This document shows positions 10,244 to 19,150 of a stretch of 64,000 bases of DNA, in pieces. Below the pieces are notes generated by a model. That model was given only the letters and a program-made list of their open reading frames with translations. It was not told where the DNA came from and made no database searches. Source of the stretch: Flagellimonas sp. CMM7 (lineage in GTDB: Bacteria; Bacteroidota; Bacteroidia; Flavobacteriales; Flavobacteriaceae); assembly GCF_021390195.1 (NCBI RefSeq), contig NZ_CP090003.1, positions 3,989,501 to 4,053,500 of the forward strand. Reading direction: 5' to 3'. The translations under genes and the position numbers were made by a program. Position 1 is the first letter of the stretch. Every line of letters begins with the position of its first letter.

Positions 10244-10521
10244 GACCTGCTAAACCAAATTGCTTAATCACTTTTACTACAAGCAGCTCTCAGCTGTCCG
10301 CTCAAGCGGCAAACGTGCAATAACATAAGCTAAAAGCAATTTGGCCCGGTAATTTATACTCCCAATAACACAAAATCCAACAAGAATACGTCCGACTTCG
10401 CGGACTCCTTGACAAACAATGCCATGTGAGAAAACGGAAGCCCGATTCACACAGCATTGTTGAAAGGTTTTTGCTATATTTCCGTAGAAATCACCGAACT
10501 GCGTTTAGCAGGTCGTTGGCA
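10237..10521 (+). repeat. Folded repeat A, copy 1 (attC-like)
   Basis: 285 bp from CTCTAAC to GTTGGCA. Nested perfect stems: GACCTGCTAAAC (10244-10255) with GTTTAGCAGGTC (10503-10514); CCAAATTGCTT (10255-10265) with AAGCAATTTGG (10334-10344); AACAATGC (10415-10422) with GCATTGTT (10454-10461); plus the small hairpins CCGCTCAAGCGG and GTCCGACTTCGCGGAC. The second copy is at 11835-12080. The layout (YYAAC ... GTTRR ends, folded middle, gene following) resembles an integron attC site but is two to three times longer than usual. Confidence 0.65.
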
Positions 10522-10534
10522 TTAATTAGACAAA

Positions 10535-11653
10535 ATGATAAGAAAACCAAGTTCCACATTACTACTTCTACTATTCCTTTCGTTTTCTGTGAGGGCGCAA
10601 CTAATAGCAGAGGATGAAGAATTTATAGCGGAATACATAATTCAAAATAAAATACCTGGACTTAGTATTGCAATAGTCAAAAATTCGGAATTAGTCTATT
10701 CAAAAGGATTTGGTGTAAAAAATAGCTCAACTCAAGAAAAAGTAACCAATAAAACTATATTCCAAGCGGCCTCACTAAGCAAAAGCTTAACAGGCGCTCT
10801 AATTTTAAAAAATGTTGAAAAGCAAAGAATAGACTTAGATACACCTGTAAACACATATTTAAACAATTGGAAACTTGAATCCAAGAATAAGGGAAGTATT
10901 TACGAGCCAACTATATATCAATTATTAACCCATACAGGAGGAACCAACATTCACGGATTTCGAGGATACAAAAGCACAAAAACACCACCAGAATTGTTAT
11001 CAATTCTAAACGGAGAAGTGTTTCTTGAACCCAAAATTGTTGTCAAGAAAAAACCAAATACCGAATTCGACTATTCTGGGGGAGGATATGTTGTGCTACA
11101 AAAGGCTCTGATTGACATTAACAATAAAGGTTTTAACGAACAAATGAATGAAGATATATTGCAACCTTGCGGTATGATTTCGAGTTTTTATTCGGTCAAT
11201 CTAAATGAATCACAGCTGAGTCAGATTGCAATTGGTCATAAGAAGAATGGTGCTCCTTTGGAATCGGACTATTTCCAATATCCTCAATATGCAGCTGGAG
11301 GACTGTGGTCTACACCGTCTGAAATAGCAAAATTCTTAATCGCAATCCAAAAATCAGTTAACTCGGACAATACGGAGAACTTATTATCAAAGGAAAGTAC
11401 AAAGAGGTTACTCGAACGACCTACCTTGGAAAATGGAAAAAAGCCAAATTATGGGTTGGGATTTGGTTTTAAGATAGACTCAACAACGAATAAGATAATT
11501 TCGTTACATCATAGTGGAGCAAATGTTGGATATAGTTGTTTTATGGAAGCAAGTAAAGATGGAAAATATGCATATATAATTATGAGTAATCTGGACTTTG
11601 CCAAGTTATCAGGCATAAGACAAAGAATATTGAACCGTATAAAAAATAACTAA
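10535..11653 (+). CDS. Serine hydrolase, class C beta-lactamase family (cassette gene)
   Basis: 372 aa with signal peptide (LLLLLFLSFSVRAQ). Beta-lactamase/transpeptidase-like fold: SxxK motif SLSK near residue 87, YxN-type motif appearing as YSG (FDYSGGGYV) near 180, and a HSG motif (LHHSGANVGYS) in place of KTG. These penicillin-binding-protein-like esterases are generally not antibiotic resistance enzymes. The gene occupies one unit of the array: its start lies 14 bp after GTTGGCA (10515-10521) and its stop touches the complementary TGCCAAC (11654-11660). No separate promoter is obvious. Confidence 0.85.
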   Translation: MIRKPSSTLLLLLFLSFSVRAQLIAEDEEFIAEYIIQNKIPGLSIAIVKNSELVYSKGFGVKNSSTQEKVTNKTIFQAASLSKSLTGALILKNVEKQRIDLDTPVNTYLNNWKLESKNKGSIYEPTIYQLLTHTGGTNIHGFRGYKSTKTPPELLSILNGEVFLEPKIVVKKKPNTEFDYSGGGYVVLQKALIDINNKGFNEQMNEDILQPCGMISSFYSVNLNESQLSQIAIGHKKNGAPLESDYFQYPQYAAGGLWSTPSEIAKFLIAIQKSVNSDNTENLLSKESTKRLLERPTLENGKKPNYGLGFGFKIDSTTNKIISLHHSGANVGYSCFMEASKDGKYAYIIMSNLDFAKLSGIRQRILNRIKNN

Positions 11654-11836
11654 TGCCAACAAAACCTATAAACAATACGGGCTTCGGGGATTAAACGCAG
11701 GGTTTGCCTATTTTTATGAAGTCCGCAAAATCCTTTGGATTTTGCTCTGGACAGGAAAAAATAAATCAAAACAAGAAGATTCGGCTATGTGCGTGGCGGA
11801 AAGTAAACGACAGTTTGCCCCCGTACTGTTCATAGC
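11654..11836 (+). repeat. Folded repeat B, copy 1
   Basis: Begins TGCCAAC and carries outer arms CTATAAACAATACGGG / CCCGTACTGTTCATAG (14 of 16 complementary) and an inner perfect hairpin GCAAAATCC-TTT-GGATTTTGC inside GTCC/GGAC. The second copy is at 13401-13575. It directly follows the stop codon of the serine hydrolase gene. Confidence 0.65.
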
Positions 11837-12080
11837 TAAACCAAATTGCTTAATCACTTTTACTACAAGCAGCTCTCAGCTGTCCGCTCAAGCGGCAATT
11901 TGGCCCGGTAATTTATACTCCCAATAACACAAAATCCAACAAGAATACGTCCGACTTCGCGGACTCCTTGACAAACAATGTCATGTGAGAAAACGGAAGT
12001 ACCATTCACATAACATTGTTGAAAGGATTTTGCTATATTTCCGTAGAAATCACCGAACTGCGTTTAGCAGGTCGTTAGCA
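11835..12080 (+). repeat. Folded repeat A, copy 2
   Basis: Near-identical to copy 1 except for a loss of about 26 bp after the CCGCTCAAGCGG hairpin and a few substitutions. Stems are kept: CCAAATTGC pairs with GCAATTTGG, and AACAATGT (11974-11981) pairs with ACATTGTT (12013-12020), a compensatory change from copy 1's AACAATGC/GCATTGTT. It ends GTTTAGCAGGTC-GTTAGCA. Confidence 0.65.
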
Positions 12081-12141
12081 ATAATGCTGAAAAAAACGTT
12101 ATCATTCATCAATATTAATCAATCAAAAAACAATCAATCAA

Positions 12142-13377
12142 ATGAAAAATCACAAAATCCTGTTATCAATCATTTTACTCATTTCTGCTTTTGCAACCTA
12201 TGGCCAAAATTTACCTAGTCTATTAACAGAGAAGAATATCAATTCGACTTTTTCAATTCTTGCTTATGATGAAAATGCCGAAGAATGGGGAATTGCAGTT
12301 GCAACAAACAATATTTATGTTGGAAACTCAACAATATATATTGAACCCGAGGTTGGTGCTTTTTCCGTAATTGCGGAAACAGAACCTAAATATGGCGTTA
12401 ATGGACTTGAAAAACTTAAAGAGGGTAAATCAATTGAACAGGCAATCGTAGAAACAAAAGACGAAGATGATGAAGCCTATTATCGCCAAATTTCAGGAAT
12501 TGATGCAAAAGGCAATGTTTTCGCGTTTACTGGCAAATCCTTGAAATACTGGAATGGAAAAGCAGCACAAATCTTAGGTAAAAACTATGTGGTAATTGGT
12601 AACCAACTTGCAGATGAAGTGCTCAATGAAATGTCGAAATCTTTTGAGAGTTCGGAAGGAACATTGGCTGAACGACTTTTGAAAAGTCTAATCGCAGGAC
12701 AAAATGCAGGTGGGCAAATATCTGGCAAGCAATCTGCGGCTGTTGTCGTAAAAGGGTCAAATAACGAATGGTACAATCAAATTGACCTTAGAGTTGACAA
12801 CTCAAAGGAACCCATAAAAGAATTGAAAACATTAATGGATTATCATTATGGTAGAATCCGTCTGAACCAAGCACTTTTTGCATATCGAGAAGGTAATTCA
12901 GAAAGAGCTAAACAAAAATTAACTGAGGCGGAATCTATGTTGAATGGCTGGACTGGAATGTACTCAAAAATCGCTGGTGCGAATATCGCTATGGGAAATG
13001 AAGCAGAAGCAATCAATTGGATAAAAAAAGGACTTACCGAAAACCCCAATTGGTCAGTAAATATTCCTGCGTTCTATTTTCTTCGTAATAATCCAGAAAT
13101 GAAATCAAGAATCCAACCTGATTCTTTTAGTGTGACTGACTGGGAAAGTGCTATGGGAATGCTAAGTAATCTGGGGCAAGAATTAGAAGTGATTAGAGAA
13201 ATAAAAGGGCTTTTTAAGAAGAATATTGAATCTTCTTATCTGAACTTCTTACTCGGCAGAAGTTATTTTTACGAAAAAGAACAAGAAAAAGCCATTAAAC
13301 ATCTGGAGATAGCATTGGAAATGGACAGCGAAAATATAGAAGCTGAAAACTTATTGAACAAAATAAGAACAAAGTAG
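12142..13377 (+). CDS. DUF1028 family Ntn-hydrolase-like protein with TPR-like tail (cassette gene)
   Basis: 411 aa with signal peptide (LLSIILLISAFATYGQN). Residues ~30-225 match DUF1028: NSTFSILAYDE with WGIAVATNN, then GAFSVIAETEPKYG, and the GKQSAAVVV strand. DUF1028 is assigned to the Ntn-hydrolase fold; the Thr/Ser of STFSI is the candidate nucleophile. Residues ~230-410 form TPR-like helical pairs (ALFAYREGNSERAKQKLTEA; SSYLNFLLGRSYFYEKEQ). The gene follows GTTAGCA (12074-12080) and is followed by repeat B copy 2, so it is the second gene-bearing unit of the array. Substrate unknown. Confidence 0.82.
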   Translation: MKNHKILLSIILLISAFATYGQNLPSLLTEKNINSTFSILAYDENAEEWGIAVATNNIYVGNSTIYIEPEVGAFSVIAETEPKYGVNGLEKLKEGKSIEQAIVETKDEDDEAYYRQISGIDAKGNVFAFTGKSLKYWNGKAAQILGKNYVVIGNQLADEVLNEMSKSFESSEGTLAERLLKSLIAGQNAGGQISGKQSAAVVVKGSNNEWYNQIDLRVDNSKEPIKELKTLMDYHYGRIRLNQALFAYREGNSERAKQKLTEAESMLNGWTGMYSKIAGANIAMGNEAEAINWIKKGLTENPNWSVNIPAFYFLRNNPEMKSRIQPDSFSVTDWESAMGMLSNLGQELEVIREIKGLFKKNIESSYLNFLLGRSYFYEKEQEKAIKHLEIALEMDSENIEAENLLNKIRTK

Positions 13378-13887
13378 CGAAAAAGCTGCTTTTTCATCGA
13401 TGCTATAAACAATATGGGGTTCGCGCTTTAACGAAAGGTTTGAGTATTTTTATGAAGTCCGCAAAATCTTTGGGGTTTTGCTTTGGACAGGAAAAAAAAT
13501 AAATCAAAATAAAAAGATTTCGCTATGTGCGTGGCGGAAAGCAAACGCTAGTTTGCTCCCGTACTGTTCATAGCTCAACCGTTCTTAGTTCTGTAAAAGG
13601 AACATTTTCTAAGACTCCGCTGAGTTTCTAAAATGGTTTTAAAAACTAGCCGTTTTATTGGACGGTCTGTCCTCTGGATTGTACACTTTTTTAAGGAGAT
13701 AGGATTGGGCTACTTTTTCGAGTAATTAAAATCATTTAGTGGGCAATAGAGGTTGAATTTTAACGATAAAAGACTCCACCGTTATCATTTGTAACTAGAT
13801 CGTTAGCCTTCATTATTCATTTTGTTGAAATTGAAATGGGTTAAATGGCCTAAAATAAAGTACTTTTAAGGACCTAATATTTTGGAG
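13378..13887. other. Non-coding gap after the DUF1028 gene
   Basis: 510 bp. The first ~200 bp are repeat B copy 2 and its boundary (GTTCTTA at 13581-13587). The rest is unique AT-rich sequence with a further GTTAGCC at 13801-13807, possibly the far edge of the array. It must also carry the promoter of the sensor kinase gene. No ORF is supported. Confidence 0.5.
13401..13575 (+). repeat. Folded repeat B, copy 2
   Basis: Matches copy 1 over most of its length. Its left end reads ATGC-TATAAACAATATGGGG, as if about ten bases (TAACAAAACC in the expected form) had been deleted. The inner hairpin becomes GCAAAATC ... GGTTTTGC, still paired with a wobble. It ends CCGTACTGTTCATAGC, then CTCAACC-GTTCTTA. 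Confidence 0.6.
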
Positions 13888-16827
13888 ATGAAACGATTGC
13901 TTCTCCCTTTTGCTCTTCTTTTTACCTCGGTGCTTTTTTCGCAATCCAAGATAGACAGCCTACAGCAAAAGTACGCCGATGCAAAAGAAGATACCATCAA
14001 AATAAAGATTCTCCACGAAATCTTTTTTGAATACCAGCACAATAACTCCCCCAAGGCACAAGAGACGATAGTGACCTCCATCGTGTTATCAGAAAAAATT
14101 GAAAACCAAAACCTAGAAGTTGTCGGTAGAAACCTCTATGCCGATTTCCTGAGTTCCCGCTCCAGTTTTGATTCCGCAAGTGTTGAATATAATAAGGCGT
14201 TACAATTATCAGAAAAAATAGGATTTTACGGTGGTAGTTTCGAATCCCTTTCAGGTCTTGGAAATTTACTTTGGAGGAAAGGGGATTTCAAAAGGGCAGA
14301 AGAGTTTCACTTGAAGAGTTTCGAATTGGCCCAAAGTAACAACGATGAAGAAAATGCTGTGCATTATTATAACAACATGGCAAACATCTATACGGAGATA
14401 GGAGAATATGTAAAAGCGATGGAACTCTATACCAAAGCGGCCCAAGTACACAGAACAAAAGGAAATTTGCGTGACTATGCCATTATTCTAGGGAACATTG
14501 GTTTGATTCAAAGAAGGTTGGAGAATTATGAAAAAGCCAAAGATTATCTACTACAGAGTGATAGTATTTTCAGGATGCTTGACTATATGCCCGGTAAGGC
14601 ATATGTGGAATACAACCTTGCCGTTGTGCATAAAAACAATGGTGACTTAAATAATGCTTTGAAATATAACCTCAAAGCCTTGGATAGCTATAAAAAATTA
14701 GGAAACCTTAAAAGGTTGTCCTACGCCCATTTCACAATGGGCAGTATTTATTGGGAACAAGATGATTTTGGCCAAGCATTGACATACTATAAAAAAGCAT
14801 TGAATCTATCCTCCGAAATCAATGACTCTGTCAATATAGGCTACTCACTTCAGGCAATAGGCGATACACAGCATATGCTCAAGAATAACAGGGAAGCGAA
14901 AAAACACCTGTTAATGGCTTTGGATGTGGCTAAGAATCTCGAATTGAATTTGATAGCGATGGATGCATACGAGTCCCTTGCAGCGGTCTATGAGAGTGAG
15001 AAAAACTTTAGTAAAGCGTTGTCATATAAAAATGAGTTCATACGAGTAAAAGACAGCTTTTACGCAAAGGAAAAAAGAGGATTGGCAGCAGATATAGAAG
15101 CCAAATACCAAAACGAACAAAAAACCAAAGAAATTGAATTGCTCGAATCAGAAAGAGCGCTAAAAGAATTACAATTGGGCAAGCGTGTAAATGAGCGCAA
15201 TGGCATAATTGCTTTTGCAATAATTCTGCTCATATTGGCCGGGCTACTGTATAACCAATATCGCATCAAGCAAAAAACAAATAGGGAACTCCAAGAACTG
15301 GATCGTTTAAAATCCAACTTTTTTGCCAACATTTCCCATGAGTTTAGAACGCCATTGACTTTGATAAAAGGCCCTATCGAACAACTGGAACAGAGCCCAG
15401 AAGAGGGCTTGCCGATTGATAGTATAAAAATGATACGACGCAACACCAATCGCGTGTTGCAATTGGTAAACCAGTTACTGGATCTATCAAAAATTGATAA
15501 GGACGGCCTTCAACTGGAACAGACAGAAGGCGATATTTACAAATGTCTAAGAGGGGCAACATCTTCTTTTAACTCGCATGCTGCTCAAAGAAATATCGAC
15601 TATAAATTACAAATTCCACATGAAGTACTCTGGGCCAATTTTGACCGTGATAAATTGGAAAAGATTGTGTACAACCTTTTGGGCAATGCTTTTAAGTTCA
15701 TAGATGATGGGGGAGTTGTCTCTTTTTCAACAGTATGTGAAAAAGAGGAACTAAAAATGGTGGTATCTGATACAGGAATGGGCATTGCAGAGGAAAAGCT
15801 TCCTTTTATTTTTGATCGTTTTTATCAAGTGGAAGGGGGTGACACGAAAGCGCACGATGGTTCGGGAATAGGTCTCTCCCTGTTAAAAGAATTGGTGGAA
15901 CTTATGGATGGAACTATTACTGTTTACAGTGAAGTTGGTAAGGGCACAATTTTTACGCTTGTGATTCCTCTCCAAAAGATAAAAACGGGCACTCAAAAAG
16001 ATGACAAAGCTATCGATATTGGCAATACGGCAATAAAAAAAATCCGCCAAGCGTATGAGCTTGAAAGTAGTGATGCCAGAGAATTGCCAGTAATTTTGTT
16101 GGTTGAAGACAACCCGGATATGTCTTCTTTTGTTAAAGAACATCTTCAAAACAGTTATAAGGTACAATTGGCAAAAAACGGAAAGATTGGTTTAGGATAT
16201 GCAAAGAGAAATGGACCGGATTTAATCATTACCGATGTAATGATGCCTGAAATGGATGGAGTTGAACTCTGCAAAACCTTAAAATCCGACTTAGCCATTA
16301 GTCATATTCCCATAATTATGTTGACCGCAAAAGCTGGTATGAAAAACAAGATAGAAGGTTTGCAAACTGGTGCCGATGATTATCTCACAAAGCCTTTCGA
16401 ACCAAAAGAGTTATTGGCGCGGGTCAGCAACCTCATTGGGCAAAGAAGAAAACTTAGAGCACTTTTTGCCAAAAAAGAAGCCACAATCAATCCAAAAGAA
16501 GTTACTGTTACACCACTTGATGAGGTATTTTTACAACGAGTATTGGAACTTTTGGAAAAGGAGTTTTCAAACCCCCATTTTGGGGTTCCACAAATGCAAA
16601 AGGCTTTGGCCCTGAGCAAAGCGCAATTGCATAGAAAGCTAAAAGCATTGACCAATGAAGCTCCAGGAGAATTGTTACGTAATTTTCGGCTAAAAAGAGC
16701 TGCTCAATTACTATCAAAAAAAGCTGATACGGTTACCCAAATTGCTTATGCCGTTGGCTTCAACAACCTCTCCTATTTCGCGAAATGCTTTAAAGAATTT
16801 TACGGGGTTACCCCTTCTTCCTATTGA
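13888..16827 (+). CDS. Hybrid two-component system protein (TPR - sensor kinase - receiver - AraC)
   Basis: 979 aa from the ATG at 13888; a TTG six bases upstream is less likely, since the ATG gives a clean signal peptide (LLLPFALLFTSVLFSQ). Periplasmic TPR repeats cover ~25-420, one membrane helix lies at ~436-456, then HisKA with phospho-acceptor His484 (ISHEFRTPL), HATPase with N box (YNLLGNAFKF) and GIGLSL, a receiver domain with acidic pair VEDNPD and phospho-acceptor Asp783 (TDVMMPEMDG), and a C-terminal AraC HTH. It senses an unknown periplasmic signal and binds DNA itself. It is not next to SusC/SusD genes, unlike many such hybrids; the target may be the two lipoprotein genes downstream. 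Confidence 0.93.
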   Translation: MKRLLLPFALLFTSVLFSQSKIDSLQQKYADAKEDTIKIKILHEIFFEYQHNNSPKAQETIVTSIVLSEKIENQNLEVVGRNLYADFLSSRSSFDSASVEYNKALQLSEKIGFYGGSFESLSGLGNLLWRKGDFKRAEEFHLKSFELAQSNNDEENAVHYYNNMANIYTEIGEYVKAMELYTKAAQVHRTKGNLRDYAIILGNIGLIQRRLENYEKAKDYLLQSDSIFRMLDYMPGKAYVEYNLAVVHKNNGDLNNALKYNLKALDSYKKLGNLKRLSYAHFTMGSIYWEQDDFGQALTYYKKALNLSSEINDSVNIGYSLQAIGDTQHMLKNNREAKKHLLMALDVAKNLELNLIAMDAYESLAAVYESEKNFSKALSYKNEFIRVKDSFYAKEKRGLAADIEAKYQNEQKTKEIELLESERALKELQLGKRVNERNGIIAFAIILLILAGLLYNQYRIKQKTNRELQELDRLKSNFFANISHEFRTPLTLIKGPIEQLEQSPEEGLPIDSIKMIRRNTNRVLQLVNQLLDLSKIDKDGLQLEQTEGDIYKCLRGATSSFNSHAAQRNIDYKLQIPHEVLWANFDRDKLEKIVYNLLGNAFKFIDDGGVVSFSTVCEKEELKMVVSDTGMGIAEEKLPFIFDRFYQVEGGDTKAHDGSGIGLSLLKELVELMDGTITVYSEVGKGTIFTLVIPLQKIKTGTQKDDKAIDIGNTAIKKIRQAYELESSDARELPVILLVEDNPDMSSFVKEHLQNSYKVQLAKNGKIGLGYAKRNGPDLIITDVMMPEMDGVELCKTLKSDLAISHIPIIMLTAKAGMKNKIEGLQTGADDYLTKPFEPKELLARVSNLIGQRRKLRALFAKKEATINPKEVTVTPLDEVFLQRVLELLEKEFSNPHFGVPQMQKALALSKAQLHRKLKALTNEAPGELLRNFRLKRAAQLLSKKADTVTQIAYAVGFNNLSYFAKCFKEFYGVTPSSY

Positions 16828-17023
16828 TCTGCCGTAGAATTCTTCTGACAGAAACTTTCTTAGACTGTAGTGAGACTATAACGATACTATCTGAGACCAT
16901 GCTCATAGCATAACATAGGACAAGCCCATACTTTTAATCCATAAATGTTCCCAGTTGATTTTAATCGGTAGTAATCTAGAATATCAAGTTATGGATTTAG
17001 AAAAAAAAAGTATGGGACAACTT

Positions 17024-17968
17024 ATGTTCCAAAGACGAATAAGTTGGACTTTGCTAACATTTCTATGCTATGTGTGCTTAGGGTGCGGTCAAAGCGACAA
17101 CGGACCTACAGATGAAATACAAGGGCAGGAAGTTACCGGTACTGTATCTGGTTTGGTTTCAGATGATAATGGTAATGTCTATCCAGGTACCTTGATCACT
17201 ATTTCAAAAGGGAGCGAGACTTCTAGTCGGGTTACCGATTCAGAAGGTAAGTTTAGACTGAATACAAAGTCAGTTGGCACCTATGATGTGGTTCTTGAAT
17301 TGCCCTTGTCAACTAAGGCCATTTCAAGTGCGGATGTTTCGGTTGAAGTACTGGAAAATAAAGAGTCGAACGTTGATTTTATGATTCAACCACAGCCCGT
17401 CAAGGCCCATTTGAATTTCGGAAACGTGCAGTTGTTGGAAGAAATAGTGGATGCAAACGGCAATACCCCTACGGCATCCAATGAACCACTTTATGCTGCA
17501 AACATTTTTGATCAACCTTTGGGGCTGCTCACGGCGATAAAAGCACCAGATGGACACCATGTGACTTTGGCGGAGTTCAAGAAAGCAAAAGGCAATCTTA
17601 ACGTTCATTGTAATGGTGACAAAGCATTTGTCAATGTAGCCTTAGAGGGTATGATTCCCAATGGCACCTATACTTTTTGGCTGGCCTATCTGAACAAAAC
17701 AAGAAAAGTAGGGGAACCTATTGATTTCATGAATGATTTTGTGAATATAACGAATCCTCCTATTGGAGCTTCAAACGGTTCAGAAAATATTGCGGTTGCA
17801 GATGTCAATGGAGCCATCAATGTAACATTCGAACATAACTCATGCATTCTTACAAATGAGGCGGCACTAGTCATACCTGTTTTATATCACATTAACGGAA
17901 AGACCTTTGGTGGCGGCCATGTACCCGACCCTGAAGAAATGGTCCATATGTTGGCATATTTTCAATAG
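17024..17968 (+). CDS. Lipoprotein with carboxypeptidase-regulatory-like domain
   Basis: 314 aa from the ATG at 17024, which gives a short charged n-region and lipobox VCLGC; ATGs at 16991 and 17012 and a TTG at 16955 are in frame upstream. Residues ~40-120 form a carboxypeptidase D regulatory-like beta sandwich (GTVSGLVSDDNGNVYPGTLI, DSEGKFRLNTKSVGTYDV). The C-terminal ~190 residues, with FGNVQLLEEIVDANG and GTYTFWLAYLNKTRK, are not recognised. It is followed at 32 bp by another lipoprotein gene and lies downstream of the hybrid regulator. Confidence 0.7.
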   Translation: MFQRRISWTLLTFLCYVCLGCGQSDNGPTDEIQGQEVTGTVSGLVSDDNGNVYPGTLITISKGSETSSRVTDSEGKFRLNTKSVGTYDVVLELPLSTKAISSADVSVEVLENKESNVDFMIQPQPVKAHLNFGNVQLLEEIVDANGNTPTASNEPLYAANIFDQPLGLLTAIKAPDGHHVTLAEFKKAKGNLNVHCNGDKAFVNVALEGMIPNGTYTFWLAYLNKTRKVGEPIDFMNDFVNITNPPIGASNGSENIAVADVNGAINVTFEHNSCILTNEAALVIPVLYHINGKTFGGGHVPDPEEMVHMLAYFQ

Positions 17969-17999
17969 TTCAGAGATAAACAAAATAAACTTTAAGACA

Positions 18000-18641
18000 A
18001 TGAGAACAATAACAAACATTTCGCTATTACCATGCTTCATCTTTCTCTTTATTGGGTGCAGTAATGACAGTGATGACAATAATCAAGTGATTGTCAATTC
18101 TAATGGATCAATTGAAGAGTTGAGAGAATATTACAATGCCAGTTTTGTAAATGCCATGGTTGCCATCGGGTTTACCATTAATCAAGGCAACACCCCACCA
18201 AGTTTGGATGGCAGCTATCTTATTGACCCCTTTGTTTTGGAAGATTCGACCATACCTGGGGATGAAGATAACATTGGTGAGGGCACTGGCAATTATCAGA
18301 TTACCTTTTCAAACCAAGACAATACCGCACTGACCATTGACTTGGTAGGTACGGGAGGGAATCAGGTGGATGAAGGTAATGGCTCGTTTGTTACTGGCAC
18401 CAATGGCAAATTTTCGGTCTTTGCCAAAACCACAACCCAGCTTGGCTCCGCTAATGCAGTTACTGCAGTCGCTATATCTGGAACTCTCACTGCTGATGGA
18501 ATTGATAATGTGAATTTCTTCGGCGCAATGCTTGATGACAAGGGAGATCCGCAAAATATATTTATTGAAAACAACGCCGGTCGGTTTTATTTGGACGGTG
18601 ATGGAAACTCTCCCAAAGTCAGTTCACAATCAGATAACTAG
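18000..18641 (+). CDS. Lipoprotein of unknown function
   Basis: 213 aa from the ATG at 18000; the longer frame from 17907 overlaps the upstream gene and lacks a signal. Lipobox LFIGC followed by SNDSDDN. The body alternates beta strands and Gly/Asn-rich turns (GNYQITFSNQDNTALTIDLVG, ADGIDNVNFFGAMLDDKG). No family recognised. Probably co-transcribed with the lipoprotein gene 32 bp upstream. Confidence 0.7.
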   Translation: MRTITNISLLPCFIFLFIGCSNDSDDNNQVIVNSNGSIEELREYYNASFVNAMVAIGFTINQGNTPPSLDGSYLIDPFVLEDSTIPGDEDNIGEGTGNYQITFSNQDNTALTIDLVGTGGNQVDEGNGSFVTGTNGKFSVFAKTTTQLGSANAVTAVAISGTLTADGIDNVNFFGAMLDDKGDPQNIFIENNAGRFYLDGDGNSPKVSSQSDN

Positions 18642-18857
18642 ACTTAAATATTAAATTACATTCCAAATTCATCTAAATGTCCTGGATATATAAAAAATTA
18701 TTTTAAGGAATACAAGTTACATGAATGCTAAAAATGGCATCAATAGGGTACAAACAATTATGTAGATAACCATTACTGCATTTTTTATATGGTTTCTTTA
18801 AACCAACCTTTTTCAGGACAATCATTTTTTCTTAACTTACTACATTAAAATTATAGA

Positions 18858-19010
18858 TTGGACCAAGGCGAAGAAAACATAGAGTTGACTGACGAAATCA
18901 AGGCCGAACTGGATAGGCGTTTAGAAAGACACAAAACCGGCGAAGCCAAATATTTTACTTTGGAAGAGGCCAAGGCCTTATGGGCAAAAAAAAGAAATCA
19001 AAAGGAATAA
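18858..19010 (+). CDS. Orphan antitoxin-like protein (addiction-module component family)
   Basis: 50 aa starting at TTG (an in-frame stop lies 9 bp upstream and there is no ATG). The sequence LTDEIKAELDRRLERHKTGE followed by KYFTLEEAKALWAKK has the layout of the short addiction-module antitoxin family (helix AELDRRL, then a turn and (S/T)xEEAK). The RelE/ParE-type toxin gene normally found directly downstream is absent; only non-coding sequence and the Tn3 transposase gene follow. It may be a remnant or lack its N-terminus. Confidence 0.5.
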   Translation: MDQGEENIELTDEIKAELDRRLERHKTGEAKYFTLEEAKALWAKKRNQKE

Positions 19011-19150
19011 CGTATCCCTTTCACAAATCTACAATATGCTCATATATACTTCGACATAAATCCTTTTATTAGAGCAAGTTGTAATGAAAATTATTCAGTT
19101 TAAAAACGTATCTTGTATAGATGTGATTTGAACCCAATAACATCTAAGCC

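Larger units (their letters stand above)
9894..10534. other. Non-coding gap leading into the cassette array
   Basis: 641 bp without a credible gene. It holds an 18-bp perfect palindrome (GTTACAAATATTTGTAAC, 10038-10055), a 13-bp-arm inverted repeat (10166-10243) and the first folded repeat (10237-10521). An ORF of 63 aa starting at 10426 is only the translated shadow of the repeat. Confidence 0.6.
11654..12141. other. Cassette junction: folded repeats B and A
   Basis: No gene. The segment is a fusion of repeat B copy 1 (11654-11836) and repeat A copy 2 (11835-12080), joined at the shared word GCTAAACC, followed by the short leader of the DUF1028 gene. The ORFs at 11742 and 11985 are shadows of the repeats. 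Confidence 0.6.

Noticed and set aside
10535..11653. Serine hydrolase as an antibiotic-resistance beta-lactamase in an integron
   Set aside because: The SxxK and YxG/HxG motifs place it in the broad penicillin-binding-protein-like esterase group; nothing indicates lactam hydrolysis.
10426..12218. Two similar ORFs (63 and 77 aa) starting MRKRK..HS.. at 10426 and 11985
   Set aside because: They are translations of the two copies of folded repeat A; substitutions follow stem pairing, not codons, and both run into unrelated sequence.
15038..15785. Minus-strand ORFs within the sensor kinase gene
   Set aside because: Shadow frames of the strongly supported 979-aa plus-strand gene.
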